In this document: piece after piece, positions 14,454 to 21,649 of the stretch
Layout of the letters: each line of letters opens with the position of its first letter
Position numbering within the stretch: position 1 is the stretch's first letter
DNA from: Candidatus Woesearchaeota archaeon
GTDB taxonomy: Archaea; Nanobdellota; Nanobdellia; Woesearchaeales; WJKV01
Reading direction: 5' to 3'
Assembly (NCBI GenBank): GCA_014728875.1
Contig: WJKV01000098.1
Location: forward strand, 1-26,888
Length of the DNA stretch: 26,888 nucleotides
The notes under the pieces: model-generated
Databases searched by the model: none
What the model saw: only the letters and a program-made list of their open reading frames with translations
What the model was told of the DNA's origin: nothing
Program-made: the position numbers and the translations under genes

Positions 14454-16274
14454 ATGTTTGACGGGGATGATTTTGATCAGGACAGATTAAGCAGGCTTGA
14501 AAAGGAACTGCTGGTTGGTTTTGTATATTCTGCAGAAATCGCAGACAGATTTCTTGACGAACTTAGCGAATGGAATTTTACAGACAGGAGCAACAGAATC
14601 ATTTACAATGCTCTGTTGAAGTTAAGAGACGATAAAAGCTCTATTGATTTAAAGACAGTAAAAAATGAACTGAAACGCAGAGACCTGCTTCTTCCTGAAG
14701 ACTATGCTTTTCTTGAGAGCGATGATTTCAAAAGAGAAAGAGATATGGATCCCAGTGAGGCAGAATCATATGTTTCTATTTTCAGGAATTCTATTATGAA
14801 GATCAGAAGAACAGTGGAATACGCAAAAGAAAGGTTTCCCCGGTTTGTAAAATCGTTCATCGAGCAGGGCCTGTTGGTGGGATTTGTCTATAATCCTCAG
14901 CAGACAAAAGGCGTCTTCGTGCAGACGAAAAGGTCTGATTTCTATTACAAAAATCACAAGATAATCTTTGACGAGATCCAGGATCTTTTAAGGAGGCATG
15001 AAGAGATAGACATCAATCTTTTGCTGAACAGGCTTGATTATATTGCAGCAGACGAAAGACTGAAACCTGAGGATTATGCCTTCCTGACAGGTTCACAGTT
15101 TAATGCCTGCAGGAAAATGAGTTTCAATCTTGCAAAGACATACATAGAAGAACTGCGCAATTGTTCTGCTATCAGGATTCTTTCATATAAAGCAGATGAA
15201 ATGGTGGACATTGTCTGCGAACCGTCTTCTGCGCTGAGGCCTGAAGAAGCCATTGCAATGGCTGACAAGCACATGCAGGATATCGATGAAATTTCTGCGA
15301 TAGAATTGGGCACTACCAGCACTCTGCAGGCTTCTGTAAGCGAAGTGATAAAAAAGCTTAAAGATTCAGGCAGTACTATGGAAAAAACCATACCGTCTGG
15401 TTATAAAGCTCTTGACAAGATAACAGGCGGTTTTCATCCCGGCCTTGCTGTCCTTGCCGGCAGGCCGCAGATGGGTGCCAGTGAATTCGCGATGAATCTT
15501 GCGCTCAACATGTCCAAAGATCATAAAGTCCTTTATTTTTTAACTTATGATACGCATGAAGCCTTTACAACAAAAGCATTGCGAATGCTCGCACAAACCC
15601 CTCATTCCCGTTACAGCGTAGGAGCTGTTAAAATGGAAAGATTTCGGGCTGCTGCAAGACAATTGCAGAATCATCGATTGACAATAGATGCACTCAAGAG
15701 CGACAAAAAGAATATCAGCAGGATGGCCCTGGAAAAGATTATCGCACTTTCCAAATATGCATTTTCAAAAAGGCCTGAGATAATCATAGTGGACGACATC
15801 TGGAATGTGGATGTCAATCCTAAAATTGCATACAGAAGGCCCAGGACTTTGCAGGAAAAAGAGATAACACATTCAGAAAGGAATTCTGGATGGTACAGGG
15901 AAAGCAAAGAATTTGTGTATGTCGAGAACAGAGAGGAAAAAAGATTGAACACTGTGGCTTATTCATTGTATGTCGTTGCGAATTCTCTACACATTCCTGT
16001 GATCGCTGTGACAGGCTGCAAAGGAGAAGTGGACGACAGAAAGTCGGGCATCCCGAGACTTGGCGATGTCCAAGGTTCATTGTCAACAGAGGTTGCGAAT
16101 CTCGTCCTGCTCTTCCACAGGCCCATGCAGTATACAATTCCTCTCAGAAGAAAAGTGCCTGAAAAAGAGCCTATAAACCTGATAGTCGCGCGGAACAGAA
16201 AAGGGCCTGCTCCCAAAAGAGCGAAACTCATCTATCATTCTGAATATTTTGCTTTTGAAGATTCTTCTAAATAA
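14454..16274 (+). CDS. DnaB-helicase-like protein with duplicated N-domain and degenerate ATPase site
   Basis: A 606-residue protein with the layout of a replicative DnaB helicase but altered. The N-terminal helical domain occurs twice: residues about 19-95 (LLVGFVY ... EDYAFL) and about 140-219 (LLVGFVY ... EDYAFL). The RecA-type core begins at about 310 with IPSGYKALDKITGGFHPG, a clear DnaB sequence. The Walker A position reads G336-RPQMG-A342-S343, where DnaB has RPxMGK(T/S), so the ATP-binding lysine is alanine. The glutamate of SLEM is Y365 (FLTYD). Walker B aspartate remains (IIIVDD, D447/D448). The end LGDVQGS ... VLLFHRP ... IVARNRKGP ... YFAFED matches the DnaB C-terminus. ATP hydrolysis is therefore unlikely; a structural or regulatory role is inferred. 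The start has AGGATGAT upstream. Confidence 0.85.
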   Translation: MFDGDDFDQDRLSRLEKELLVGFVYSAEIADRFLDELSEWNFTDRSNRIIYNALLKLRDDKSSIDLKTVKNELKRRDLLLPEDYAFLESDDFKRERDMDPSEAESYVSIFRNSIMKIRRTVEYAKERFPRFVKSFIEQGLLVGFVYNPQQTKGVFVQTKRSDFYYKNHKIIFDEIQDLLRRHEEIDINLLLNRLDYIAADERLKPEDYAFLTGSQFNACRKMSFNLAKTYIEELRNCSAIRILSYKADEMVDIVCEPSSALRPEEAIAMADKHMQDIDEISAIELGTTSTLQASVSEVIKKLKDSGSTMEKTIPSGYKALDKITGGFHPGLAVLAGRPQMGASEFAMNLALNMSKDHKVLYFLTYDTHEAFTTKALRMLAQTPHSRYSVGAVKMERFRAAARQLQNHRLTIDALKSDKKNISRMALEKIIALSKYAFSKRPEIIIVDDIWNVDVNPKIAYRRPRTLQEKEITHSERNSGWYRESKEFVYVENREEKRLNTVAYSLYVVANSLHIPVIAVTGCKGEVDDRKSGIPRLGDVQGSLSTEVANLVLLFHRPMQYTIPLRRKVPEKEPINLIVARNRKGPAPKRAKLIYHSEYFAFEDSSK

Positions 16275-16278
16275 AGAA

Positions 16279-16392
16279 TGGGCCCGACGGGACTTTCCCC
16301 GTTGACGTTAGAAACTGCTTCCAGCGCCAAGATTTGAACCCGCGACCACTCGGTTAAGAGCCGAGTGCTCTACCAGACTGAGCTACGAGCCC
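16279..16392 (-). tRNA. tRNA-Lys (CTT) with a 40-base T-loop intron
   Basis: Acceptor GGGCTCG (16392-16386) pairs with CGGGCCC (16286-16280), discriminator A at 16279. The D-arm GCTCAGTCTGGTAGAGC and anticodon stem CTCGG/CCGAG with loop CTCTTAA (anticodon CTT) are normal. The T-arm starts GCGGG-TTCAAA and then breaks off; its completion T-CCCGT is found 40 bases further. Removing 40 bases gives a regular 74-base tRNA with T-arm GCGGG-TTCAAAT-CCCGT. The 3' end is five bases from the stop of the DnaB-like gene, which converges on it. CCA is not encoded. Confidence 0.9.
16293..16332 (-). other. Non-canonical tRNA intron (position 59/60)
   Basis: Read on the minus strand the insert begins TCTTGGCG and ends GGGGAAAG. 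TTGGCG pairs with CGTCAA inside it (six pairs, one G-U). T54-T55-C56 of the exon pair with GAA near the insert's 3' end, which leaves three-base bulges AAT and AGT; cutting each after its second base joins A59 to T60. This is a relaxed bulge-helix-bulge as cut by archaeal splicing endonuclease. Because TC is repeated at both ends, joints 60/61 and 61/62 give the same mature RNA. Confidence 0.8.
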
Positions 16393-16494
16393 ATATTCTG
16401 CATGAAAATCTGCTTTTTGTTTTAAATCTTTCTTTATTTTAAGTAAAATTTATAAATACAACCGAAACACTTTAATAGTAAATATCTAACTAAT

Positions 16495-16566
16495 GGCGGT
16501 AGTAGTTTAATGGCAGAATAGGAGACTGTGGATCTCTTGGCGCGGGTTCGATTCCCGTCTACCGCC
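16495..16566 (+). tRNA. tRNA-His (GTG)
   Basis: The gene starts with an encoded G-1 that can pair with C73 (16566), the identity element of tRNA-His. Then GCGGTAG pairs with CTACCGC, the anticodon stem GGAGA/TCTCT encloses CTGTGGA (anticodon GTG), and the T-arm is GCGGG-TTCGATT-CCCGT. The D-stem has weak pairs (GTTT/GAAT). A C and a run of five T follow. The 102-base spacer from tRNA-Lys is AT-rich with TATA-like elements for both divergent tRNAs and no ORF. Confidence 0.95.
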
Positions 16567-16601
16567 CTTTTTGCTACAAAAATTTTTAACGGGGATTTAA
16601 T

Positions 16602-17153
16602 ATGGATGTTTCAAAAATACGAGAAAAAGGAGACTTGGCTAAATCTTTGGTGCAGCGGGGCATTGCTGCGAATTTACAGGATGCATACAAGATGATCGAG
16701 GCCAAAGGAATGATAAAGACAAACAGCACGTCTGATTCTGATCATCAAAAAGCAATGGAAGAAATAAAAGTGGACGAAGAGATTGAACAGATCGCAGGAA
16801 GCAACAACGGCATCCTAAAAAGAGTGGAACAGCTGGAGCACATGCTTGCACAGTTCAAGGAATTCTTCAACAAGTACAAAAACAATAATGACAATAATCT
16901 GAAAGAACTTGACAGCGGTATCAAGATGCTCATGAGAAAGATTGACAGCGGTGCAGCAACCAATGTGCAGAAAAGAGAAACCAGGCAAGAACCTCAGCAG
17001 CAGCGAAGCCAGCATCCAGAGCAAAGCCAGGAACAGAAGCAAAAGCCGCAAAACCAGGCACAAACTCCAGGATCAAATCTTGATCCTTCACAGTTCTCAG
17101 TAGAAAAGATATTCAACAACAGCCATGGCAGGATGAACAAGGATAAAAAATAA
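16602..17153 (+). CDS. Coiled-coil protein with Gln-rich tail
   Basis: A 183-residue soluble protein. Residues 1-40 form a small helical unit (SLVQRGIAANLQDAYKMIEA), about 60-115 are predicted coiled coil (GILKRVEQLEHMLAQFKEFF), and about 122-160 are a Gln/Pro/Glu-rich low-complexity tail. A short positively charged end (SHGRMNKDKK) closes it. No family is recognised. It lies 35 bases after tRNA-His with a GGGGATT ribosome-like site, and is followed within 21 bases by the first Yip1-like gene, so the three genes 16602-18404 are likely one operon. Confidence 0.7.
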   Translation: MDVSKIREKGDLAKSLVQRGIAANLQDAYKMIEAKGMIKTNSTSDSDHQKAMEEIKVDEEIEQIAGSNNGILKRVEQLEHMLAQFKEFFNKYKNNNDNNLKELDSGIKMLMRKIDSGAATNVQKRETRQEPQQQRSQHPEQSQEQKQKPQNQAQTPGSNLDPSQFSVEKIFNNSHGRMNKDKK

Positions 17154-17173
17154 AAAAGAGGACTGCAGGAAAA

Positions 17174-17785
17174 ATGATGAAAGACATGTTCAAGAAATGG
17201 TTTGAAGGTCTGTTCATGCCGCAGCAGACATTCAAGAATATAAAAAGAGAGGCAAATATCAAGGATGCTGTTCTTTATATTGTGGTTGCAAGCCTGATAT
17301 ACGGTGTTATTGTGGGCCTGGCAATAGCTTTTATTCCTGGACTGGGAATGTGGAGCGGTATGAGCTTATATATAGAATTATTTGGCATGTACGGCATAAC
17401 CCCCACAGTGTTCGGCTTGATGATTCCTTTGATTGCAGTCGCAGGCGGCATAGCGGGCCTGTTTGTTAATGTTGCAATCTTTCATCTGTTCGCTTACCTG
17501 TTCGGCGGCAGAGCGCCGGGCGGCTTCACAAGACAGCTTTATCTTAGAGCTGTATTCACAGCCGCATTATCGTTGATAAGCATACTGATATTGATACCTA
17601 TTGCAGGACTGGTATTGGTTTCACTGATAAGCATCTATGCGCTTTATCCTACAATCGTCGCTATCAAAGAGGCATATGATTTTACGTGGGGCAAGGCAAT
17701 TTTGACATTCATTGTACCGGTAATATTGCTGACTGTTGTTTATCTTATCGGATTTTTTGCGTATTTTTCAGCAATGTTAATGTAA
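17174..17785 (+). CDS. Yip1-like membrane protein, copy 1
   Basis: A 203-residue integral membrane protein with about five helices, preceded by the amphipathic start MFKKWFEGLFMPQQTFKNIKREAN, typical of the Yip1 domain family (in which a helix with FxxLFxPxxxF leads into the membrane part). Later family-like segments are HLFAYLFGG and YALYPTIVAIKEAYDFTWGKA. Prokaryotic members have no defined function; roles in membrane organisation are assumed. The neighbouring gene is a paralogue sharing the same start and ending, so it arose by tandem duplication. Confidence 0.75.
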   Translation: MMKDMFKKWFEGLFMPQQTFKNIKREANIKDAVLYIVVASLIYGVIVGLAIAFIPGLGMWSGMSLYIELFGMYGITPTVFGLMIPLIAVAGGIAGLFVNVAIFHLFAYLFGGRAPGGFTRQLYLRAVFTAALSLISILILIPIAGLVLVSLISIYALYPTIVAIKEAYDFTWGKAILTFIVPVILLTVVYLIGFFAYFSAMLM

Positions 17786-17816
17786 AAATTCAAAAAAACA
17801 GGGGTGGTGAAAAAAA

Positions 17817-18404
17817 ATGTTCAAGAAATGGTTTGAAGCTTTGTTTCTTCCGATGAAGGCAATGCCTAAACTGAAGAAAGAAGCTAATGTCGGCATGGCT
17901 GTTCTGTATGTTGTGATTGGTTACCTGATCTACGGAGTAGTCTTAGGAGTGGCGATTGCATTCCTTCCGATCATGCTGGGAGCAATGGGCGGATTAGGAA
18001 TGATGGGCGGATTCGGACTAGGCGCACTGTCGATAGTAACTATGCCTATTGCCATGATCATATCGGGCATCATAGGATTGTTCATTGGTGCAGGTCTGAT
18101 ACATTTGTTTGCCTATATATTCGGCGGAAGAAACGGTTTCGTAAAACTGATCTATCTGATGGCGGCGCTGACTGCAGCACTTGCTATAATAGGGATAATC
18201 AACATAATCCCGCTGATAGGGCCGATATTGTACATACTTGTGGCGATATACGGGATCTATCCGACGATTGTTGCAATCAAGGAAGCGTATGAGTTCAGCT
18301 GGGGCAAGGCTGTGTTGTCTTTTGTAATACCAGTGATCATTGTGCTGATAATCTTCTTTGCATTTACAGCTGCAATGTTCGCGCCAGCTATGGTCGTCAT
18401 GTAA
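17817..18404 (+). CDS. Yip1-like membrane protein, copy 2
   Basis: A 195-residue paralogue of the preceding gene: both open with MFKKWFE and both contain HLFAY(L/I)FGGR, YPTIVAIKEAY(D/E)F(T/S)WGKA and a final pair of hydrophobic helices. The first 20 bases of the coding region are identical between the copies. The middle differs: here a Gly/Met-rich loop (MLGAMGGLGMMGGFGLGALS) replaces GMWSGMSLYIELFGMYG. A ribosome site GGGGTGGTGA lies seven bases before the ATG. A T-rich terminator follows the stop. Confidence 0.75.
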   Translation: MFKKWFEALFLPMKAMPKLKKEANVGMAVLYVVIGYLIYGVVLGVAIAFLPIMLGAMGGLGMMGGFGLGALSIVTMPIAMIISGIIGLFIGAGLIHLFAYIFGGRNGFVKLIYLMAALTAALAIIGIINIIPLIGPILYILVAIYGIYPTIVAIKEAYEFSWGKAVLSFVIPVIIVLIIFFAFTAAMFAPAMVVM

Positions 18405-18425
18405 ATTTTTTTTCTTTTTCTTTTT
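18405..18425 (+). terminator. T-rich terminator after the Yip1-like pair
   Basis: Directly after the TAA come three T-runs broken by single C residues. Such pyrimidine tracts end transcription in archaea. Confidence 0.55.
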
Positions 18426-18454
18426 CATTATTTATTAGAAGCATATAGTGCGCT

Positions 18455-18617
18455 ACGCAAGTTGCTGTTACTTGACTGCGTTTCAGATTCTTTATTCCTC
18501 GCCTGTTAATCCAAAAGCTACGCTAGGCTCTATGTGCTTGGTGTTATGCATTTGATTCAAAAGTCCCACAAGAGTATTCTCTGCTTGAATATTATTTATA
18601 AACGAATAAAACTTATT
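18455..18617 (-). pseudogene. Coding remnant plus hairpin, possibly a decayed insertion-sequence end
   Basis: The 321-base gap 18405-18725 contains, on the minus strand, a frame open from 18617 to a TAA at 18492-18494. It encodes 41 residues including QAENTLVGLLNQMHN and EPSVAFGLTGEE, with natural-looking codons but no plausible start. Just downstream lies an imperfect hairpin: ACGC and AAGT (18455-18462) pair with ACTT (18470-18473) and GCGT (18478-18481). A gene 3' end followed by a subterminal hairpin is the layout of an IS200/IS605 right end, but I cannot show transposase homology. The rest of the gap holds a weak CATAGTCGT dyad and promoter elements. Confidence 0.3.
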
Positions 18618-18694
18618 CTAATATAGATGAACCTCCAGTCATAGTCGTTATTGTATTTTTTTTGTTATTTTACGACGATTATGGAACCGTAAGC

Positions 18695-18704
18695 TTTTTA
18701 AATA
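18695..18704 (+). promoter_or_regulatory. TATA box for the coiled-coil/TIM-barrel operon
   Basis: TTTTTAAATA lies 22-31 bases before the ATG at 18726, so the transcript is expected to be leaderless. Its last three bases are also the first bases of the dyad that follows. Confidence 0.6.
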
Positions 18705-18725
18705 GAAAATCAATGGATTTTCTAT
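18702..18725. promoter_or_regulatory. Perfect 10+10 operator-like dyad
   Basis: ATAGAAAATC (18702-18711) and GATTTTCTAT (18716-18725) are exact inverted copies around AATG. The dyad fills the space between the TATA box and the ATG, so a bound protein would block transcription start. If transcription began upstream, it would also form a stem that hides the start codon. Confidence 0.6.
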
Positions 18726-19532
18726 ATGGACATAGAGAGCATCAAGGGACTGCCTCTTGAAGAGCAGATAAAAGAGCTGAAGAAACTAAAGAAAAGGTTT
18801 GCAAAGGAAAAAGGGGCATTGAAGGAGCAGATCTTTGATCTAGAGGACAGTAGAAAACAGAAGGAGGCGTTTGCAAAGAACCTTGTTGCTTCCCAGAAAG
18901 AGCATTCTGCTGCAGAAGTTTCTGTTATTGTCTCAAGCATAAAAGATGTAAAAGGGGTCTTGACAGGAAAGAACAAGGAGCTTCAGTTTGTTGAAAAGGC
19001 GATAAAAGCTGCAGAAGACCTGCTGAAGAAAAGAGAGCAGGAGCTGGAAGAAGAGGAAGAAGCAAAGCACGAATTTGAGCTTCTGCTTGAGCAGCTCATT
19101 ATACTATACAATAAAGAGCAGGAAAAGAAGCCTGTCTTTCTTGAAAAGATACTTGACACTAATGGAAAGAGACAGGAAAAGAAAGACGAAAAAAAGAATG
19201 AAGAAGATGAAACACAGCTTGAGGACGAGCTTGAAGGAGTACAGACAAGACAAAGAAGAGGAAGGGAAGAACAGGATTACGCTGCAAGACAACAGCAGGG
19301 TGACGGCGATTATCTTCCAACGCCAGGGAGAGCAGGGGAAGATGAGGGAAATGCTTATATACCACAAAGGCATGAGGAAAAGTTATATGAGCATGATGAT
19401 GAAAGAAGCTTGTATGAAAACAAAAATGAAGACTATCTGCCTCAGCAGAGGTCTATGGAGAACACAAAAGAGCAAGAATCTGAGAGAGACAAGTTATTGA
19501 AAAAGATTAAACAATATGAAACAGGAAGGTGA
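18726..19532 (+). CDS. Coiled-coil protein with charged, YLP-repeat tail
   Basis: A 268-residue protein with no recognised family. Residues about 8-130 are strongly coiled-coil (EEQIKELKKLKKRFAKEK, AIKAAEDLLKKREQELEEEE). Residues 150-268 are a disordered, highly charged tail with three spaced motifs DYLPTPGR, AYIPQRHE and DYLPQQRS, which may be short binding motifs. The promoter dyad ends exactly at its ATG. It is followed 37 bases later by the TIM-barrel gene and is probably cotranscribed with it. Confidence 0.7.
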   Translation: MDIESIKGLPLEEQIKELKKLKKRFAKEKGALKEQIFDLEDSRKQKEAFAKNLVASQKEHSAAEVSVIVSSIKDVKGVLTGKNKELQFVEKAIKAAEDLLKKREQELEEEEEAKHEFELLLEQLIILYNKEQEKKPVFLEKILDTNGKRQEKKDEKKNEEDETQLEDELEGVQTRQRRGREEQDYAARQQQGDGDYLPTPGRAGEDEGNAYIPQRHEEKLYEHDDERSLYENKNEDYLPQQRSMENTKEQESERDKLLKKIKQYETGR

Positions 19533-19569
19533 GGGATGATTGTTTCTGTAGCAGACAAGGGGTGATGCA

Positions 19570-21531
19570 ATGGCTAACAAGATTGCTGACGATTATTATC
19601 ATACAATGGACCAGGACTATAATGTAAAAAGCACGGAATTCCAGAAAGAAATAGGTACTACTGTATTTGAAGGAGCCGAAGGCAGATTCCACCAGAGCGT
19701 GCAGGCAAAAGTAAGATCAGGAGTTGGTGCTGTTGAGCTGCAGCTGGGAGGTCAGGGAGAGAACACCGGCCCTGAAAGCTATGGAAGGGAAGCAAGAGAA
19801 GAAATAAAAAAGCTGACAGAGATGAACGAAGTTGACATACATTCTGTACACATCCATCCAGGATACATTGGTTTTGCAGGTTTTGACCAGCAGAGAGGAC
19901 AGTTTGACGAGACAAGCAGGGATAACAGCTTTAATGAAGCTGTAAAGGGTATCGATTTTGCAGCTGACGTGACAAAGGGAGGCACTATTGTCATACATAC
20001 AGGCGAGTTCAACAGGCCAATGGTCAGCGGGTTCAAGGAATTTGAAGCTTATGAAGGAGAGGAATATGCAGCAGATGTCTTTTTTGCTGACAAGGAATCA
20101 GGCAATGTGCAGAAATTGTCAAGAGATGTTTCTATTCCTGTGATTGAAAAGGAACTGGTGGTCGACGAGAAAGGCAATCCTGTCCTTGACGAGCAGGGCA
20201 ACGAACAGTGGAAGCCTGTATGGAAAGAGGATGCGCCTGTCATGAAAAGAAAGAGCTGGTTCACTTACGACGATGAACTTAAAAAGCTTGGCGAGGAAGA
20301 TTTCAGGAAAAAGTACAAGATACCTAAGGACTGGGGCGGACAGGATCTTCCGGGCGCAGCTTTGATGTTTGAATATTTCAATAACCAATTGGAAGGTGCG
20401 AGAGCGCAGTACAACAGATGGGCAGAAGAGCACGGAGAGACAGTAAGGCAGATAACTGCCTTGAAAAAGAGAATAGAAAAACAGAAAGCAAAAGAAAGAG
20501 AACTAGAAGGCAAACCAGAACTGCAGGAGCAGTATGTCCAGCATCCTGTTTCGCATCAGATGGTGCTTAAAAGCAAGCTGTACAGCGAGAATCTAAAGCG
20601 TGCAGAAGGAGAACTGAGATACAGGCAGGAGCTCGCAGAAGATGCAAAGCGAAACATGGAGCAGATAAATAAGCAGAAAGAGAATCTGGCGCCGATAAAG
20701 GAAGTAGCATTGAAAAGGACAGCAGACAGCATAGGAAAGATGGGTGTCATTGCATGGGAAAGGACAGAAGAGAAGAACCTGGCCAGGCCGTTGACTTTGG
20801 CACCTGAGAATCTCGGTCCGTGGCAGTACGGAAGCCATCCAGAAGAGATGGTAGAGATTGTTCAGGCATCAAGAGATGCAATGGTGGACAGGCTTACAAA
20901 GGAAAAGATTCCTGATCCTACAGGAGGCCAGGTCTTTAACGAGAAAAAGAACGAATGGGAGCCGCGCATGGTCCCTAATCCTTATTTCAAGAAAGAGTTC
21001 TCAGGCAAGGAAGGGCAGAGAAAGGCAAAGGAGCTTGCGCAGAAACACATCAAGGCAACGCTTGATTTCCAGCACCTGCAGATGTGGAACAAGCATTTCA
21101 AGAGAAAGACAGGAGAGACAGAATCAGAAAGAGAAAAACGATTCAGCAAATGGTTCACAAAAGAAGTAGAGATGCTTGCTGACAAAGGCATAATAGGCAA
21201 TGTGCATGTTGTTGACGGCTATGGAAGAGGGCATGTTCATCTGCCTGCCGGCCAGGGAAGAGCACCTGTCAAAAGGGCAATTGAAATCTTGCGAGACAAA
21301 GGTCTGAATGTTCCGATGACGAGCGAGGGCTGGTTCGAAGGCCCTGCAAGACAGATCACAGAACCATGGGAACTTGAAGGAAAGCAGATGTACACGCCGA
21401 TGGGCACTTATAATTTTGCAAGGGATGTGATGAGCAGGCAGTACGGCATGTATGCTCCTACTTATCTGTTCGGTGAGATGGCTCCACATCCAGAGGATTT
21501 CACAGTATGGTCTGAAGTGCCTTTAGAATGA
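19570..21531 (+). CDS. Large AP-endonuclease/sugar-isomerase-like TIM barrel with coiled-coil insert
   Basis: A 653-residue protein. The N-terminal part has DIHSVHIHPGY (H91, H94, H96) and TIVIHTGEF (H143, E146), and the C-terminal part has TLDFQH (D499, H502), GNVHVVDGYGRGHVHLPAGQGR (H546, D549, H555, H557) and PMTSEG (E586). These are the strands and metal residues of the endonuclease IV/xylose isomerase-like (AP2Ec) barrel, including the HxxDxxGxxHxPxGxG signature. Residues about 268-380 are a long helical coiled coil inserted into the barrel. Ordinary members are about 280 residues. Activity could be DNA repair or sugar isomerisation; neither is proven. A strong GGGGTGATG ribosome site precedes the ATG. 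Confidence 0.72.
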   Translation: MANKIADDYYHTMDQDYNVKSTEFQKEIGTTVFEGAEGRFHQSVQAKVRSGVGAVELQLGGQGENTGPESYGREAREEIKKLTEMNEVDIHSVHIHPGYIGFAGFDQQRGQFDETSRDNSFNEAVKGIDFAADVTKGGTIVIHTGEFNRPMVSGFKEFEAYEGEEYAADVFFADKESGNVQKLSRDVSIPVIEKELVVDEKGNPVLDEQGNEQWKPVWKEDAPVMKRKSWFTYDDELKKLGEEDFRKKYKIPKDWGGQDLPGAALMFEYFNNQLEGARAQYNRWAEEHGETVRQITALKKRIEKQKAKERELEGKPELQEQYVQHPVSHQMVLKSKLYSENLKRAEGELRYRQELAEDAKRNMEQINKQKENLAPIKEVALKRTADSIGKMGVIAWERTEEKNLARPLTLAPENLGPWQYGSHPEEMVEIVQASRDAMVDRLTKEKIPDPTGGQVFNEKKNEWEPRMVPNPYFKKEFSGKEGQRKAKELAQKHIKATLDFQHLQMWNKHFKRKTGETESEREKRFSKWFTKEVEMLADKGIIGNVHVVDGYGRGHVHLPAGQGRAPVKRAIEILRDKGLNVPMTSEGWFEGPARQITEPWELEGKQMYTPMGTYNFARDVMSRQYGMYAPTYLFGEMAPHPEDFTVWSEVPLE

Positions 21532-21592
21532 GGTCTCAGGCCTTAAAAAGAGGTTCTTTATAACCACCCATAAGTAGTTACAAAATAGAAAG

Positions 21593-21600
21593 ATTTATAA
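21593..21600 (+). promoter_or_regulatory. Possible TATA box for the large metallophosphoesterase
   Basis: ATTTATAA lies 50-57 bases before the ATG at 21650, so a leader of about 30 bases is expected. The 118-base spacer otherwise holds no ORF and no clear ribosome site. Confidence 0.4.
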
Positions 21601-21649
21601 AGGGGGAATGCATCTTTAGTATAAGAGAGGCATAAATTACAGCTGTAAA

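Noticed and set aside
18638..18685. Inverted repeat CATAGTCGT with ACGACGATTATG around a T-run
   Set aside because: The pairing needs a three-base bulge and the loop is a simple T-rich stretch; too weak to call a structured RNA.
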